A stretch of 64,000 nucleotides of DNA from RGIG4608 sp045651165. Its GTDB lineage: Bacteria; Bacillota; Clostridia; Oscillospirales; CAG-272. Where the stretch lies: the NCBI GenBank assembly GCA_045651165.1, contig JAZRRX010000058.1, positions 1-64,000 on the forward strand, given 5' to 3'. Below are positions 25,044 through 33,355 of the stretch, one piece after another. The notes under the pieces are model-generated. The model saw only the letters and a list, made by a program, of their open reading frames with translations, made no database searches and was not told where the DNA came from. The position numbers and the translations under genes are program-made. Every line of letters starts with the position of its first letter. Positions within the stretch are counted from its first letter, which is position 1.

Positions 25044-25739
25044 TTATTCAAGTATTTCGAACTTATAACCAACACCCCAAACAGTTTTAAGTACCCATTT
25101 TTCACTAACACCTTCAAGCTTTTCACGAAGGCGTTTAACGTGTACGTCAACTGTTCTTGAGTCTCCGAGATAGTCAAATCCCCAAACCTTGTCAAGAAGT
25201 TGGTCGCGAGTGAAGACACGATTTCTATTATAGGCAAGGAAATAGAGAAGCTCCAATTCCTTTGGTGGAACGTCAACGGATTTTCCACAGAGTTTTAATT
25301 CATATTTTTGAAGACTAATTTCAATATTTTCAAACTTGATAATCTCATTATCATTCTTTGGCGCACTATGTGAACGAGTACGACGAAGTACTGCTTTAAC
25401 TCTTGCAGAGAGCTCCTTGATGTCAAATGGCTTAACAACGTAATCGTCTGCGCCAAGTTCAAGGCCAAGTACTTTATCAAAAGTGTCGCTTTTGGAACTA
25501 ATCATAATTATGGGCTTGTTAGACACTTCGCGAATTTCACGGCAAACCTGCCAACCATCTTTTTTAGGAAGCATAATGTCAAGCAGAACTATATCGGGGT
25601 CATAGAGTTTAAAACTATCTATTCCAGAAATTCCGTCGTTAACTGCCTTTATTTCATAACCTTCTTTTTCAAAATAATTTTTAAGTGTTTCGCACATTGC
25701 AAGATCGTTGTCAATAACCAAAATTTTAGTATCTAACAT
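25044..25739 (-). CDS. OmpR/PhoB-family response regulator (orphan)
   Basis: 231-aa two-component regulator. The receiver domain (about 4-118) has the acidic pair IDND, phospho-acceptor Asp in IVLLDIMLPKKDG, and the switch Ser and Lys in MISSKS and YVVKPFD. The C-terminal winged helix (about 135-230) has the PhoB-type ELELLYFLAYNRNRVFTRDQLLDKVWG and SRTVDVHVKRLR. No histidine kinase is adjacent: a terminator follows it directly and an alcohol dehydrogenase lies upstream. Its partner must therefore be elsewhere. GGAGG precedes the ATG, and the promoter is at 25789-25817. Confidence 0.93.
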   Translation of the reverse strand: MLDTKILVIDNDLAMCETLKNYFEKEGYEIKAVNDGISGIDSFKLYDPDIVLLDIMLPKKDGWQVCREIREVSNKPIIMISSKSDTFDKVLGLELGADDYVVKPFDIKELSARVKAVLRRTRSHSAPKNDNEIIKFENIEISLQKYELKLCGKSVDVPPKELELLYFLAYNRNRVFTRDQLLDKVWGFDYLGDSRTVDVHVKRLREKLEGVSEKWVLKTVWGVGYKFEILE

Positions 25740-25788
25740 TAATAATACCTCCGCGGGGAATTGATTTATCTAAAAGCAGTTTGTCTAA

Positions 25789-25817
25789 TTTATAACAATA
25801 TTTGTTCTGCTATTCAA
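25789..25817 (-). promoter_or_regulatory. Promoter of the response regulator (leftward)
   Basis: Minus strand TTGAAT (25812-25817), 17-bp spacer, TATAAA (25789-25794). Confidence 0.65.
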
Positions 25818-26011
25818 AAACCAAAAATAATATTTTTATTAATTTTTTGAGCAAAATTTTACAAATGTTGACAAAAAGAGAACAAATTTTGAACCAATTG
25901 TTATGTTCATAAAAAATTATAACACAAATCGATTCAAATTGCAACAATTATTTGCAAAAAAGTGAGAAGATTGTTAAAAAATTATAAAGTTAACAATTTT
26001 TTCGTTTGAAA

Positions 26012-26046
26012 ATAAAAAATGCACCAAGCAAATTGCTTGGTGCATT
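26012..26046 (-). terminator. Terminator of the iron alcohol dehydrogenase
   Basis: 28-bp near-continuous palindrome (AATGCACCAAGCAA with its complement, 26019-26046), followed on the minus strand by TTTTATTTT. Confidence 0.88.
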
Positions 26047-26062
26047 ATGTATTTAATTAAAA

Positions 26063-27208
26063 TTACATGAGCTTAAGATAAAGTTCTTTGATTTCTTCAA
26101 CACTTGTTGCTCTGGGGTTACCAGGACGGCAAGCATCGTCAAATGCGGACTGTGCAAGGAAGTCAAGATCCTCGGGTTTTACGATTGCCTTAAGGTCTGT
26201 GGGGATTCCTACATCAACAGAGAGCTGCTTAACTGCTGCGATTGCTGCTGCTCTTGCTTCTTCAAGAGTCATAGCATCAACACCGCAAACGCCCATTGCC
26301 TTTGCGATATCTCTATACTTTTCACCTGTAGCAGGTGCGTTGTATTCCATAACTGTAGGAAGGATAATTGCATTAGCAACACCGTGGGGTGTATCGTAAA
26401 GAGCGCCAAGGGGGTGAGCCATGGAGTGAACGATACCAAGACCTACGTTAGAGAAGCCCATGCCTGCGATGTACTGACCAAGAGCCATACCTTCACGGCC
26501 TTCGGGAGTGTTGTCAACTGCACCACGAATATGCTTTGCGATAAGTTCAATAGCTTTGATGTGGAACATATCGCTCATTTCCCAAGCGCCACCTGTGATG
26601 TAGCCTTCGATTGCGTGTGTAAGAGCGTCCATACCTGTAGCAGCTGTAAGACCGCGGGGCATAGAAGCCATCATATCGGGGTCAACTACTGCAACAACGG
26701 GGATGTCGTGAACGTCAACACAAACCATTTTTCTATTCTTTTCGGCGTCTGTAATTACATAGTTGATTGTAACTTCAGCAGCAGTACCAGCAGTTGTGGG
26801 AACTGCGATAATGGGTGTGCATTTGTTTTTTGTGGGAGCAACGCCTTCAAGAGAGCGAACGTCTGCAAATTCAGGGTTTTCGATGATGATACCGATTGCT
26901 TTTGCAGTGTCCATAGAAGAACCACCACCGATTGCAACGATACAGTCAGCGCCACTTACCTTGAATGCTTCAACGCCTGTCTGAACGTTTTCAATTGTTG
27001 GGTTGGGTTTGATGTTTGAATAGATGTCGTATGCGATTGACGCGCCATCAAGAATATCAGTTACCTTCTTTGTAACACCAAACTTGATAAGGTCGGGGTC
27101 GGAGCATACAAATGCTTTTTTAAATCCACGAGCCTTAATTTCAGTTGCGATTTCTGCAATTACGCCTTTGCCGTGGTAGGATGTTTCGTTAAGAACAAAT
27201 CTTGCCAT
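26063..27208 (-). CDS. Iron-containing alcohol dehydrogenase
   Basis: 381-aa group III NAD(P)-dependent dehydrogenase interconverting alcohols or diols and aldehydes. The cofactor loop GGGSSMDTAKAIGI is present. Metal ligands lie in DALTHAIEGYI, HSMAHPLGALYDTPHG and the intervening conserved region. The substrate is uncertain; similar clostridial proteins act on butanol, propanediol or lactaldehyde. AAAGGAG precedes the ATG. Monocistronic, with a consensus promoter (27266-27294) and its own terminator. Confidence 0.93.
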   Translation of the reverse strand: MARFVLNETSYHGKGVIAEIATEIKARGFKKAFVCSDPDLIKFGVTKKVTDILDGASIAYDIYSNIKPNPTIENVQTGVEAFKVSGADCIVAIGGGSSMDTAKAIGIIIENPEFADVRSLEGVAPTKNKCTPIIAVPTTAGTAAEVTINYVITDAEKNRKMVCVDVHDIPVVAVVDPDMMASMPRGLTAATGMDALTHAIEGYITGGAWEMSDMFHIKAIELIAKHIRGAVDNTPEGREGMALGQYIAGMGFSNVGLGIVHSMAHPLGALYDTPHGVANAIILPTVMEYNAPATGEKYRDIAKAMGVCGVDAMTLEEARAAAIAAVKQLSVDVGIPTDLKAIVKPEDLDFLAQSAFDDACRPGNPRATSVEEIKELYLKLM

Positions 27209-27265
27209 AATAAATCTCCTTTAAATATAAAATAGTTTGTTATTTATTTGTCAAACTTTACAAAT

Positions 27266-27294
27266 ATTATACAACAATTTTTCTAATTTGTCAA
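27266..27294 (-). promoter_or_regulatory. Promoter of the alcohol dehydrogenase (leftward)
   Basis: Minus strand TTGACA (27289-27294), 17-bp spacer, TATAAT (27266-27271): perfect consensus, with a leader of about 50 nt. Confidence 0.9.
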
Positions 27295-27321
27295 TCAGTA
27301 AAATGAATAAAAATAATATTA

Positions 27322-27350
27322 TTGATTTTGTTAACAAAAGGTGATATAAT
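27322..27350 (+). promoter_or_regulatory. Promoter of the nitroreductase-pcp operon
   Basis: TTGATT (27322-27327), 17-bp spacer, TATAAT (27345-27350). It overlaps a spurious upstream TTG start, which confirms the downstream ATG. Confidence 0.85.
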
Positions 27351-27378
27351 GATAAAAATGAAAATTAAGGAGAAATTT

Positions 27379-27906
27379 ATGAATACATTGGATGCTATTT
27401 TATCAAGAAAATCAACAAGAGCGTATACGGGTGAGAGAATACCACAAGAGGCTCTTGAAACTATACTTAAGGCAGCTTTTGCTTCACCCGTTGCAATGGC
27501 GCAATATGAAGCGTTGCACATCACGGTTATTGAGAGTGAGGATATGATTAAAGAAATTAATGAACTCGCTGCTAAAATGTTTTTTGCGAAGATGGGAATT
27601 AAAAAAGATACTGATTTTGGTGCAAAAACCATGGTGATGGTTTCTATCACACCTTCAATTTTGTCACATGAAATGGAATGCATTAATGCAGGTATTGTGG
27701 TTGAAAATATGGTGCTTGCGGCAACCGATATGGGAATTGACAGTGTTATACTTGGTGGCGCACCTGCTATTGTCTCTCAATCCCCCGACCTTATGAAAAG
27801 ACTCGGTATTCCCGAAGGATTTTCACCCGTCCTTGGTGCTTTGTTTGGCTATGCCGTGGAAGAAGCACCTGCAAAGGTACACACAATTTCAGTGAATAGA
27901 GTATAA
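27379..27906 (+). CDS. Nitroreductase family protein
   Basis: 175-aa FMN-dependent NAD(P)H oxidoreductase. ATG 27379 has AAGGAG 7 nt upstream; the longer reading from 27322 starts inside the promoter. The N-terminal SRKSTRAYTGERIPQE is the family's FMN-contact segment, and GAKTMVMVSI and ATDMGIDSVILGG follow the fold. It may reduce nitroaromatics, quinones or flavins; the physiological substrate is unknown. It is cotranscribed with pyroglutamyl peptidase 9 nt downstream. Confidence 0.9.
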   Translation: MNTLDAILSRKSTRAYTGERIPQEALETILKAAFASPVAMAQYEALHITVIESEDMIKEINELAAKMFFAKMGIKKDTDFGAKTMVMVSITPSILSHEMECINAGIVVENMVLAATDMGIDSVILGGAPAIVSQSPDLMKRLGIPEGFSPVLGALFGYAVEEAPAKVHTISVNRV

Positions 27907-27915
27907 GGTAAAACA

Positions 27916-28497
27916 ATGAGAAAGATTTTGATAACTGGATTTGAACCCTTTGGTGGTGAGCAAATAAATCCATCATGGGAGGCAGTTAATCGATTGCCAA
28001 ATCAGATAAATGAATATGAAGTCACAAAACTGTGTATTCCTGTCGCGTTTTCTGATGCTGCTAAAATTGTGTTAGAAAAGGCAGATGAGATTTGCCCTGA
28101 TGCTATTCTTTGTGTCGGTCAAGCAGGGGGCAGGGGTGCGATTACACCTGAACTTGTGGGAATAAATCTTCGAAACGCTTCAATTCCCGACAACAATGGT
28201 AATCTGCCGAAGGACGAACCAATTATTGAGGGTGGTGATTGTGCATTCTTTTCAACTTTGCCTGTTAGAAAAATAGCACAGGTGATAAATGATGCAGGTA
28301 TAAGCGCGCACATATCCTATTCTGCCGGTGCATACGTTTGTAACGACGTGCTTTACACCTTGTTGGCACGTTTCAATAAGAGCGAAACAAGAGTTGCTTT
28401 TATACACGTGCCATATATTAAAGAGCAGAATAAAGAGCCATCGATGAGCTTGGATGATTTGATTCGGGGACTTGTCATTGCAATTGAAAACATTTAA
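27916..28497 (+). CDS. pcp: Pyroglutamyl-peptidase I
   Basis: 193-aa cytoplasmic cysteine peptidase (C15) that removes N-terminal pyroglutamate. The N-terminal ITGFEPFGGEQINPSWEAV is the family signature. The catalytic triad can be placed as Glu in TPELVGINLR, Cys in AGAYVCNDVLY and His in FIHVPYI. Slightly shorter than the usual 200-215 aa. A terminator follows directly. Confidence 0.93.
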   Translation: MRKILITGFEPFGGEQINPSWEAVNRLPNQINEYEVTKLCIPVAFSDAAKIVLEKADEICPDAILCVGQAGGRGAITPELVGINLRNASIPDNNGNLPKDEPIIEGGDCAFFSTLPVRKIAQVINDAGISAHISYSAGAYVCNDVLYTLLARFNKSETRVAFIHVPYIKEQNKEPSMSLDDLIRGLVIAIENI

Positions 28498-28500
28498 TCA

Positions 28501-28531
28501 AAAGGAACGAGCAAAAAGTTCGTTCCTTTTA
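28501..28531 (+). terminator. Terminator after pcp
   Basis: 10-bp stem AAAGGAACGA/TCGTTCCTTT (28501-28510 with 28520-28529) followed by TTTACTT. Confidence 0.82.
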
Positions 28532-28580
28532 CTTATATGAAGAAAATTTGTTGTGATAGCAAGAAAATGAAAAAGGGCTA

Positions 28581-28609
28581 TTGAAAAAAAAGAGTCAATG
28601 TGATATAAT
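28581..28609 (+). promoter_or_regulatory. Promoter of ychF
   Basis: TTGAAA (28581-28586), 17-bp spacer, TATAAT (28604-28609), with a leader of about 75 nt. Confidence 0.8.
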
Positions 28610-28689
28610 AAAGTGTTAAATAATAAAATGGGGTAAAATTGGGGCAAATAAACCCATTTGCCTTGAAAATAAAGGAGATTTAAAGAATT

Positions 28690-29784
28690 ATGAAATTAGG
28701 TATAGTGGGACTTCCCAACGTGGGAAAGAGTACCTTGTTTAATGCATTGACAAACGCAGGAGCAGAATCTGCAAACTATCCATTCTGCACTATCGAGCCC
28801 AATGTTGGAATTGTTGCAGTGCCTGACTACCGTCTTGATGTTTTGGCAGAAATGTATAATCCTGAAAAATTCACACCCGCGGTTATTGAATTTGTTGATA
28901 TAGCAGGTCTTGTTAAGGGAGCATCAAAGGGTGAAGGACTTGGAAACAAGTTCCTTGATAACATTCGTCAGGTTGACGCTATTGTACACGTTGTTCGTTG
29001 CTTTGAAGATGATAACATTATTCACGTTGACGGAAATATCAATCCCATTCGCGACCTTGAAACTATAAATCTTGAACTTATTTTTTCTGATATGGAGATT
29101 CTTGAACGCCGTATCGATAGAGTTAAAAAGGCGATGAAGGGTGACAAAACACTTGCCGCTACTGTTGAACTTCTTGAAAGAATTCATGCAACTCTTGAAG
29201 AGGGCAAATGCGCGCGTACAATGGATCTTGATGCAGACGAGCTTGAACTTCTTGGTGATACACAGCTTCTCACAATGAAGCCTGTTATCTACGTTGCAAA
29301 CGTAAGTGAAGATGAAGCAGACCACGAGCCGACAGAAAACGCTCTTTATTGCGAGCTCAAAGAATTTGCATCTGCAGAGCATTCTGAAATCATTGCAATT
29401 TGCGCTCAGATTGAAGCGGAAATCAGCGAACTTGATGCAGAAGAAAAGAAAATGTTCCTTGAGGATATGGGTATTGCAGAAAGTGGTCTTGACCGTCTTA
29501 TTAAGGCAAGCTACTCACTTTTGGGGCTTATTTCATATCTTACAGCAGGTCCTAAAGAGGTTCGCGCTTGGACAATTACAAAGGGAATGAAAGCACCTCA
29601 GGCGGCAGGTAAAATCCATAGCGACTTTGAGCGCGGATTTATTAGAGCAGAGGTTGTTGACTTTGATGTTCTCACAAAGCTTGGCTCAATGGCAGCCGTT
29701 AAGGATGCAGGACTTCTTCGTAGTGAAGGTAAGGAATACGTTGTTAAAGACGGCGATATCGTACTCTTTAGATTTAATGTTTAA
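28690..29784 (+). CDS. ychF: Redox-regulated ATPase YchF
   Basis: 364 aa, the usual length of this Obg-related, ribosome-associated P-loop ATPase. G1 is GLPNVGKST, the NYPFCTIEPN switch follows, G3 is FVDIAGLVKGASKGEGLGN, and the C-terminal TGS domain contains AWTITKGMKAPQAAGKIHSDFERGF. The NKxD position reads NVSE, the change that gives the family its ATP preference. GGAG lies 11 nt before the ATG, slightly far. Conserved role in stress and translation; no partner nearby. Confidence 0.96.
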   Translation: MKLGIVGLPNVGKSTLFNALTNAGAESANYPFCTIEPNVGIVAVPDYRLDVLAEMYNPEKFTPAVIEFVDIAGLVKGASKGEGLGNKFLDNIRQVDAIVHVVRCFEDDNIIHVDGNINPIRDLETINLELIFSDMEILERRIDRVKKAMKGDKTLAATVELLERIHATLEEGKCARTMDLDADELELLGDTQLLTMKPVIYVANVSEDEADHEPTENALYCELKEFASAEHSEIIAICAQIEAEISELDAEEKKMFLEDMGIAESGLDRLIKASYSLLGLISYLTAGPKEVRAWTITKGMKAPQAAGKIHSDFERGFIRAEVVDFDVLTKLGSMAAVKDAGLLRSEGKEYVVKDGDIVLFRFNV

Positions 29785-29793
29785 TTAGAAACA

Positions 29794-29824
29794 AAAATGC
29801 CTGTTGGCATAAAGCCAACAGGCA
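29794..29824 (-). terminator. Terminator of the first DUF975 gene
   Basis: 11-bp perfect stem TGCCTGTTGGC/GCCAACAGGCA (29798-29808 with 29814-29824) with a T-run on the minus-strand 3' side. The plus-strand flank has no T-run, so ychF is only weakly terminated here. Confidence 0.8.
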
Positions 29825-29839
29825 AATTAAATATTCAAA

Positions 29840-30544
29840 TTATTTTTTACCTCTTTCAAATGTAACTTCTTCGTAGAAGATAGCCATAGATGTTTCAAGG
29901 TAGGGATAAGCCCAAAATGCGCCAATTCCCACAAATGCCAAGCCAACGATAAACCAACCGATATGGCTTAATTGAAGCTTAAACAATCTCCAACGGTTGC
30001 CTTCCATAAGGCGTTCACTTTCGTCAAAGCACTGTTTCCATCTGTAATCGGGGTGATCTCTCTTAACGTGGAACACCAAAGCATAAGAATATGCAATATA
30101 TATACCTGGAATAACGAAGAACAATGACCAAAGAGCAATTTGGAGAGTGTACATAATTCCAAGAATAATGTTAGCAGCAAAGTTTCTAAATCCGTAGAAG
30201 AATTTGCCAATATTGATTTTTTGATCACGTCTTACGAAATCTACGTAAACTGCTGCGATACCAACGTTAAGTGGACCTGCAATACCAAAGAAGATAAGAG
30301 CTGCGGCACCGTATACTAAAACTAAAATAAGGTATCCTAAAATTTTTGATTCGAGGTCAGCTGTAAGCGTGAGCAATATAGTAGAAATGCTTAACGCCAT
30401 ACCACCCAACAATTTACCGAGTATGGTGTTGATAAGGGACATCAACATAAAAACGAAAGCGCCCTTTATCCAGTCCCAACCAAAAATATTATCATCGAGC
30501 AAATGACGAGCTCTTGCACGAATTTGAGAATTTTTCATATTCAT
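29840..30544 (-). CDS. DUF975 family integral membrane protein (copy 1)
   Basis: 234 aa, four to five hydrophobic segments. The N-terminal MNMKNSQIRARARHLL and the WKQCFDESERLMEGNRWRLFKLQLS segment are typical of DUF975. Function unknown; the fold resembles small-molecule or glycerophosphoryl-type membrane domains. I chose ATG 30544, with GGAGG 7 nt upstream. It is a paralogue of the gene at 30694-31296 (shared W..C..ES..M..G...L..L.LS.IGW motif). Each copy has its own promoter and terminator. Confidence 0.88.
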   Translation of the reverse strand: MNMKNSQIRARARHLLDDNIFGWDWIKGAFVFMLMSLINTILGKLLGGMALSISTILLTLTADLESKILGYLILVLVYGAAALIFFGIAGPLNVGIAAVYVDFVRRDQKINIGKFFYGFRNFAANIILGIMYTLQIALWSLFFVIPGIYIAYSYALVFHVKRDHPDYRWKQCFDESERLMEGNRWRLFKLQLSHIGWFIVGLAFVGIGAFWAYPYLETSMAIFYEEVTFERGKK

Positions 30545-30583
30545 GAAATTGCCTCCAAAAAACAATTATAATACTATAGAACA

Positions 30584-30612
30584 ATTATAATGCTTTTTTG
30601 TAGAATTGTCAA
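30584..30612 (-). promoter_or_regulatory. Promoter of DUF975 copy 1
   Basis: Minus strand TTGACA (30607-30612), 17-bp spacer, TATAAT (30584-30589): perfect consensus. A second TATAAT-like box lies closer to the gene. Confidence 0.88.
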
Positions 30613-30639
30613 GGTGTATTTGCTATTTTTATACAAATA

Positions 30640-30673
30640 ATTAAAAATAATCTGCCAAGCTTGTTGGCAGATT
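30640..30673 (-). terminator. Terminator of DUF975 copy 2
   Basis: 10-bp stem AATCTGCCAA/TTGGCAGATT (30649-30658 with 30664-30673) with ATTTTTAATT on the minus-strand 3' side. Confidence 0.82.
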
Positions 30674-30693
30674 AAGAAAAGATACTACATCAT

Positions 30694-31296
30694 TTATGCA
30701 TACATTCTGCTATTTTTTAGTTCTTGATAAAATATAGCAGTAGCTATTTGTTGATAGGTGTTTACCCATAAAAAACCTATTCCTAAAGTAAAAAGTGAGA
30801 GGAATGCCCAACCAATAAAGCTCAAATGAAGCATAAAAAGTTTCATTTTATAGCCCCTCATCATTATTTCACTTTCCGTGAGGCATTCGCGCCAGGTATA
30901 TTCGGGATTATCTGCTTTTATATAATATGCAAGTGCATAGCTATATGATTTTATGATACCTGGAATGATGAGCAAAAGCGTCCACAATGTTATAATTAGT
31001 GTGTGCATAACACCAAGAACAAGATTTGAACCAAAGTCATCGCAACCGTCAAATACTGTTGAAAATTTTATATCAACATATCCATTTGATACTTTTAAAT
31101 ATGACTTATATAAACCAACATACAAAGGACCGCACAAAAGAAGTGTTCCAAGCCCTATGCAAAGATAATTTGCTGCATTTAAAATTAAAGATACAACAAC
31201 CGACATGGCAATCAACAAAATAAATTGCTTACTAAAAAGACTGTAACCAAGTGCCATGCGTGCTTTGGCACGAATCTCTGAATTTGAAATATACAT
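30694..31296 (-). CDS. DUF975 family integral membrane protein (copy 2)
   Basis: 200 aa, about 35 residues shorter than its neighbour and clearly paralogous. Both open with an S-x-I-R-A-x-A-R segment, share a central LWTLLLIIPGI membrane stretch, and share WRECLTESEIMMRGYKMKLF. The shortening is in the N-terminal membrane region. Unknown function. GGGAG precedes the ATG. Confidence 0.87.
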   Translation of the reverse strand: MYISNSEIRAKARMALGYSLFSKQFILLIAMSVVVSLILNAANYLCIGLGTLLLCGPLYVGLYKSYLKVSNGYVDIKFSTVFDGCDDFGSNLVLGVMHTLIITLWTLLLIIPGIIKSYSYALAYYIKADNPEYTWRECLTESEIMMRGYKMKLFMLHLSFIGWAFLSLFTLGIGFLWVNTYQQIATAIFYQELKNSRMYA

Positions 31297-31328
31297 AAAA
31301 TAATTCTCCCTAATTGTTTTATGATGAT

Positions 31329-31357
31329 ATGATACATTATTTTTATAAATTTGTCAA
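31329..31357 (-). promoter_or_regulatory. Promoter of DUF975 copy 2
   Basis: Minus strand TTGACA (31352-31357), 17-bp spacer, TATCAT (31329-31334). Confidence 0.8.
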
Positions 31358-31392
31358 TAATATTGCCTTAAATTAGAAAGGAAATTACATAT

Positions 31393-32040
31393 ATGAGAAT
31401 GAGAAAGAAAAAACACGGAGCTGAAAGAATTGAGGCATGTGCTCATTTGCTTATAACTCCCAATGAGGAATTCAAAGCGGATGTGCAGTCCGTATTTGCA
31501 GAAAAAAGACCAATTCACCTTGAAATTGGATGTGGTAAGGGTAATTTTGCCGTGGGAATGAGTGCACAGCACCACGATATAAACTTTATTGCTATGGAGA
31601 AAATTGCAGACGTTGCCTGTCTTGCGCTCGAAAAAGCAGAGAGAGCAAAAGATGAGCGTCCCGACAATCTTCGTTTTATCATTGGTGATGCGAAAAATCT
31701 TATTGAATATTTTCCTGAGCATAGTATCGATTGCATCTATCTTAATTTTAGTGATCCATGGCCTAAGGCTGGACATACAAAGCGCCGTCTTACATATCAT
31801 ACATTTCTTGAAATTTATAAAACCTTGCTTAAAGAAGAGGGAATACTAAAACTCAAGACCGATAATGAGGGACTTTTTGACTTTTCTCTTGAAGAATTTG
31901 AGGCATTTGGACTCAAATTTGAGTTCGTAACACGCGATTTGCATAATTCTGAAAAAAATATGGGCAACGTTATGACTGAATACGAGAAGAATTTCTCTGA
32001 TAAAGGTCAGCCCATCTATTCGGCACACGTTAGATTTTGA
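31393..32040 (+). CDS. trmB: tRNA (guanine46-N7)-methyltransferase
   Basis: 215 aa, standard length. It forms m7G46 in the tRNA variable loop using SAM. Motif I is LEIGCGKGNFAVGM, and the family-specific YLNFSDPWPKAGHTKRRLTY carries the catalytic Asp and tRNA contacts. AAAGGA precedes the ATG. truB follows 9 nt later, making a small tRNA-modification operon. Confidence 0.96.
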   Translation: MRMRKKKHGAERIEACAHLLITPNEEFKADVQSVFAEKRPIHLEIGCGKGNFAVGMSAQHHDINFIAMEKIADVACLALEKAERAKDERPDNLRFIIGDAKNLIEYFPEHSIDCIYLNFSDPWPKAGHTKRRLTYHTFLEIYKTLLKEEGILKLKTDNEGLFDFSLEEFEAFGLKFEFVTRDLHNSEKNMGNVMTEYEKNFSDKGQPIYSAHVRF

Positions 32041-32049
32041 GGAAAAAGT

Positions 32050-32970
32050 ATGAGTGAAAATAGAAAAGAGCCCAATGGCGTTTTGATAGTTAATAAACCT
32101 AAAGGAATAACCTCTCATGACGTTGTTGGCAAGATAAGAAAGTTATACGGCACTCGCAAGGTGGGGCACACGGGAACACTTGATCCTCTTGCAACGGGTG
32201 TTTTAGTGATTTTATTAGGACGTGCTGCAAAGGCTGCAGAGTATCTTGTTGCCGATAGAAAGACATATATTGCGCGTTTGACACTCGGATTGACTACTGA
32301 TACCGAGGATATCACGGGCAAGGTATTAACACAAACTAATGATATGCCGAATACTGACGAGGTTATTCGTGCTTGTGGCGAATTTGTTGGTAAAATTAAG
32401 CAAATTCCACCTATGTATAGCGCACTTAAGGTTGACGGAAAGAAACTCTATGATCTGGCACGTGAGGGGATTGAGGTTGAAAGAAAGGCGAGAGATATTG
32501 AAATTTTCCGTCTTGACGTAACTCCTACCGACAAGGCGAACGAATATGAATTGCTTGTTGAGTGCTCATCGGGTACGTATATTAGAACACTTTGTGCCGA
32601 CATTGGTGCTCGTCTTTCGTGCGGTGGTGTAATGAGTGCTTTGCATAGAGTTGTTGCCGGTGGATTTGATATTGAAAATTCACACACACTTGAAGAGCTT
32701 GAGGGTATGGATATTGAGGCAAGATATAATCTTCTCGCACCAACAGAATCATTATTTTCTAATTTTGAGATGGTTAAATTGCCCACATTTTACGAAAAGC
32801 TTTGCCGAAGCGGATGCGAAATTTATCAAAATAAGATAAAAACCAACATTGAAGTTGGCACACGTGTGCGTCTTTGCACACAAAAAGGCGAATTTTTTGC
32901 TTTGGGTGAGGTTCGTGAGTACGAAAACGGCACGGCAATTAAGGCGATTAAGACGTTTAGTTTGGAATAA
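32050..32970 (+). CDS. truB: tRNA pseudouridine55 synthase
   Basis: 306 aa; makes pseudouridine 55 in the T-loop of tRNAs. KVGHTGTLDPLATGVLVILLG contains the catalytic Asp, and ECSSGTYIRTLCADIG is the second family motif. The C-terminal ~70 residues form a PUA-like extension. The start follows GAGGAAAAAGT. The clostridial truB is usually with rbfA/ribF; here it is paired with trmB instead. Confidence 0.96.
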   Translation: MSENRKEPNGVLIVNKPKGITSHDVVGKIRKLYGTRKVGHTGTLDPLATGVLVILLGRAAKAAEYLVADRKTYIARLTLGLTTDTEDITGKVLTQTNDMPNTDEVIRACGEFVGKIKQIPPMYSALKVDGKKLYDLAREGIEVERKARDIEIFRLDVTPTDKANEYELLVECSSGTYIRTLCADIGARLSCGGVMSALHRVVAGGFDIENSHTLEELEGMDIEARYNLLAPTESLFSNFEMVKLPTFYEKLCRSGCEIYQNKIKTNIEVGTRVRLCTQKGEFFALGEVREYENGTAIKAIKTFSLE

Positions 32971-32973
32971 ATA

Positions 32974-33010
32974 AAAACCACGCAAGAAAAATGCTTGCGT
33001 GGTTTTTTAT
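32974..33010. terminator. Bidirectional terminator, truB / thioredoxin-like gene
   Basis: 13-bp stem AAAACCACGCAAG/CTTGCGTGGTTTT (32974-32986 with 32994-33006) with T-run and A-run flanks. Confidence 0.9.
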
Positions 33011-33018
33011 TGTACAAA

Positions 33019-33339
33019 TTAAATCGATTTTAACAAATCCTCAACTTGTTTTACAGACAACACTTTGCCCATTGAAATTACCTTTTTGTTTGCCACTATG
33101 GCGGGCATGCTCATAACACTGTATTCCATAATTTTTGCAAGGTCGGTGATGTAGTCAACTTCAAGGTTAAGTTCAAGGTTTTTTACGGCTGCTTGTACAT
33201 TTGCATATTGCTGATGACAAGATTTACATCCTGTACCGAGCACTTTGATAGACGTGATTGTGTCAATTTTAATAGAAGAACAGCTTTCTGATTTTATCGC
33301 GTTATCGCAACAACAATTTTTCTTTTTGAATAATGACAT
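33019..33339 (-). CDS. Thioredoxin-family redox-active disulfide protein
   Basis: 106 aa, thioredoxin_3 (redox-active disulfide protein 2) type. The active-site C-x2-C is in VLGTGCKSCHQ, and the cis-Pro loop is MSMPAIV. An extra Cys-rich head (FKKKNCCCDNAIKSESCSS) precedes the fold and could bind metal or metalloid. It lies 16 nt after the membrane permease and is the third gene of an arsR-permease-thioredoxin cassette. This arrangement is known from metalloid-related loci. Confidence 0.9.
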   Translation of the reverse strand: MSLFKKKNCCCDNAIKSESCSSIKIDTITSIKVLGTGCKSCHQQYANVQAAVKNLELNLEVDYITDLAKIMEYSVMSMPAIVANKKVISMGKVLSVKQVEDLLKSI

Positions 33340-33355
33340 TTTATTTTACCTCCGT

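Larger units (their letters stand above)
25740..26062. other. AT-rich intergenic region of 323 bp
   Basis: Holds the response regulator promoter (25789-25817), an inverted repeat ATTGTTAA/TTAACAAT (25970-25977 with 25990-25997), and the terminator of the leftward alcohol dehydrogenase (26012-26046). No ORF with a ribosome site and no structured RNA that I recognise lies in the ~150 bp between. Confidence 0.6.
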
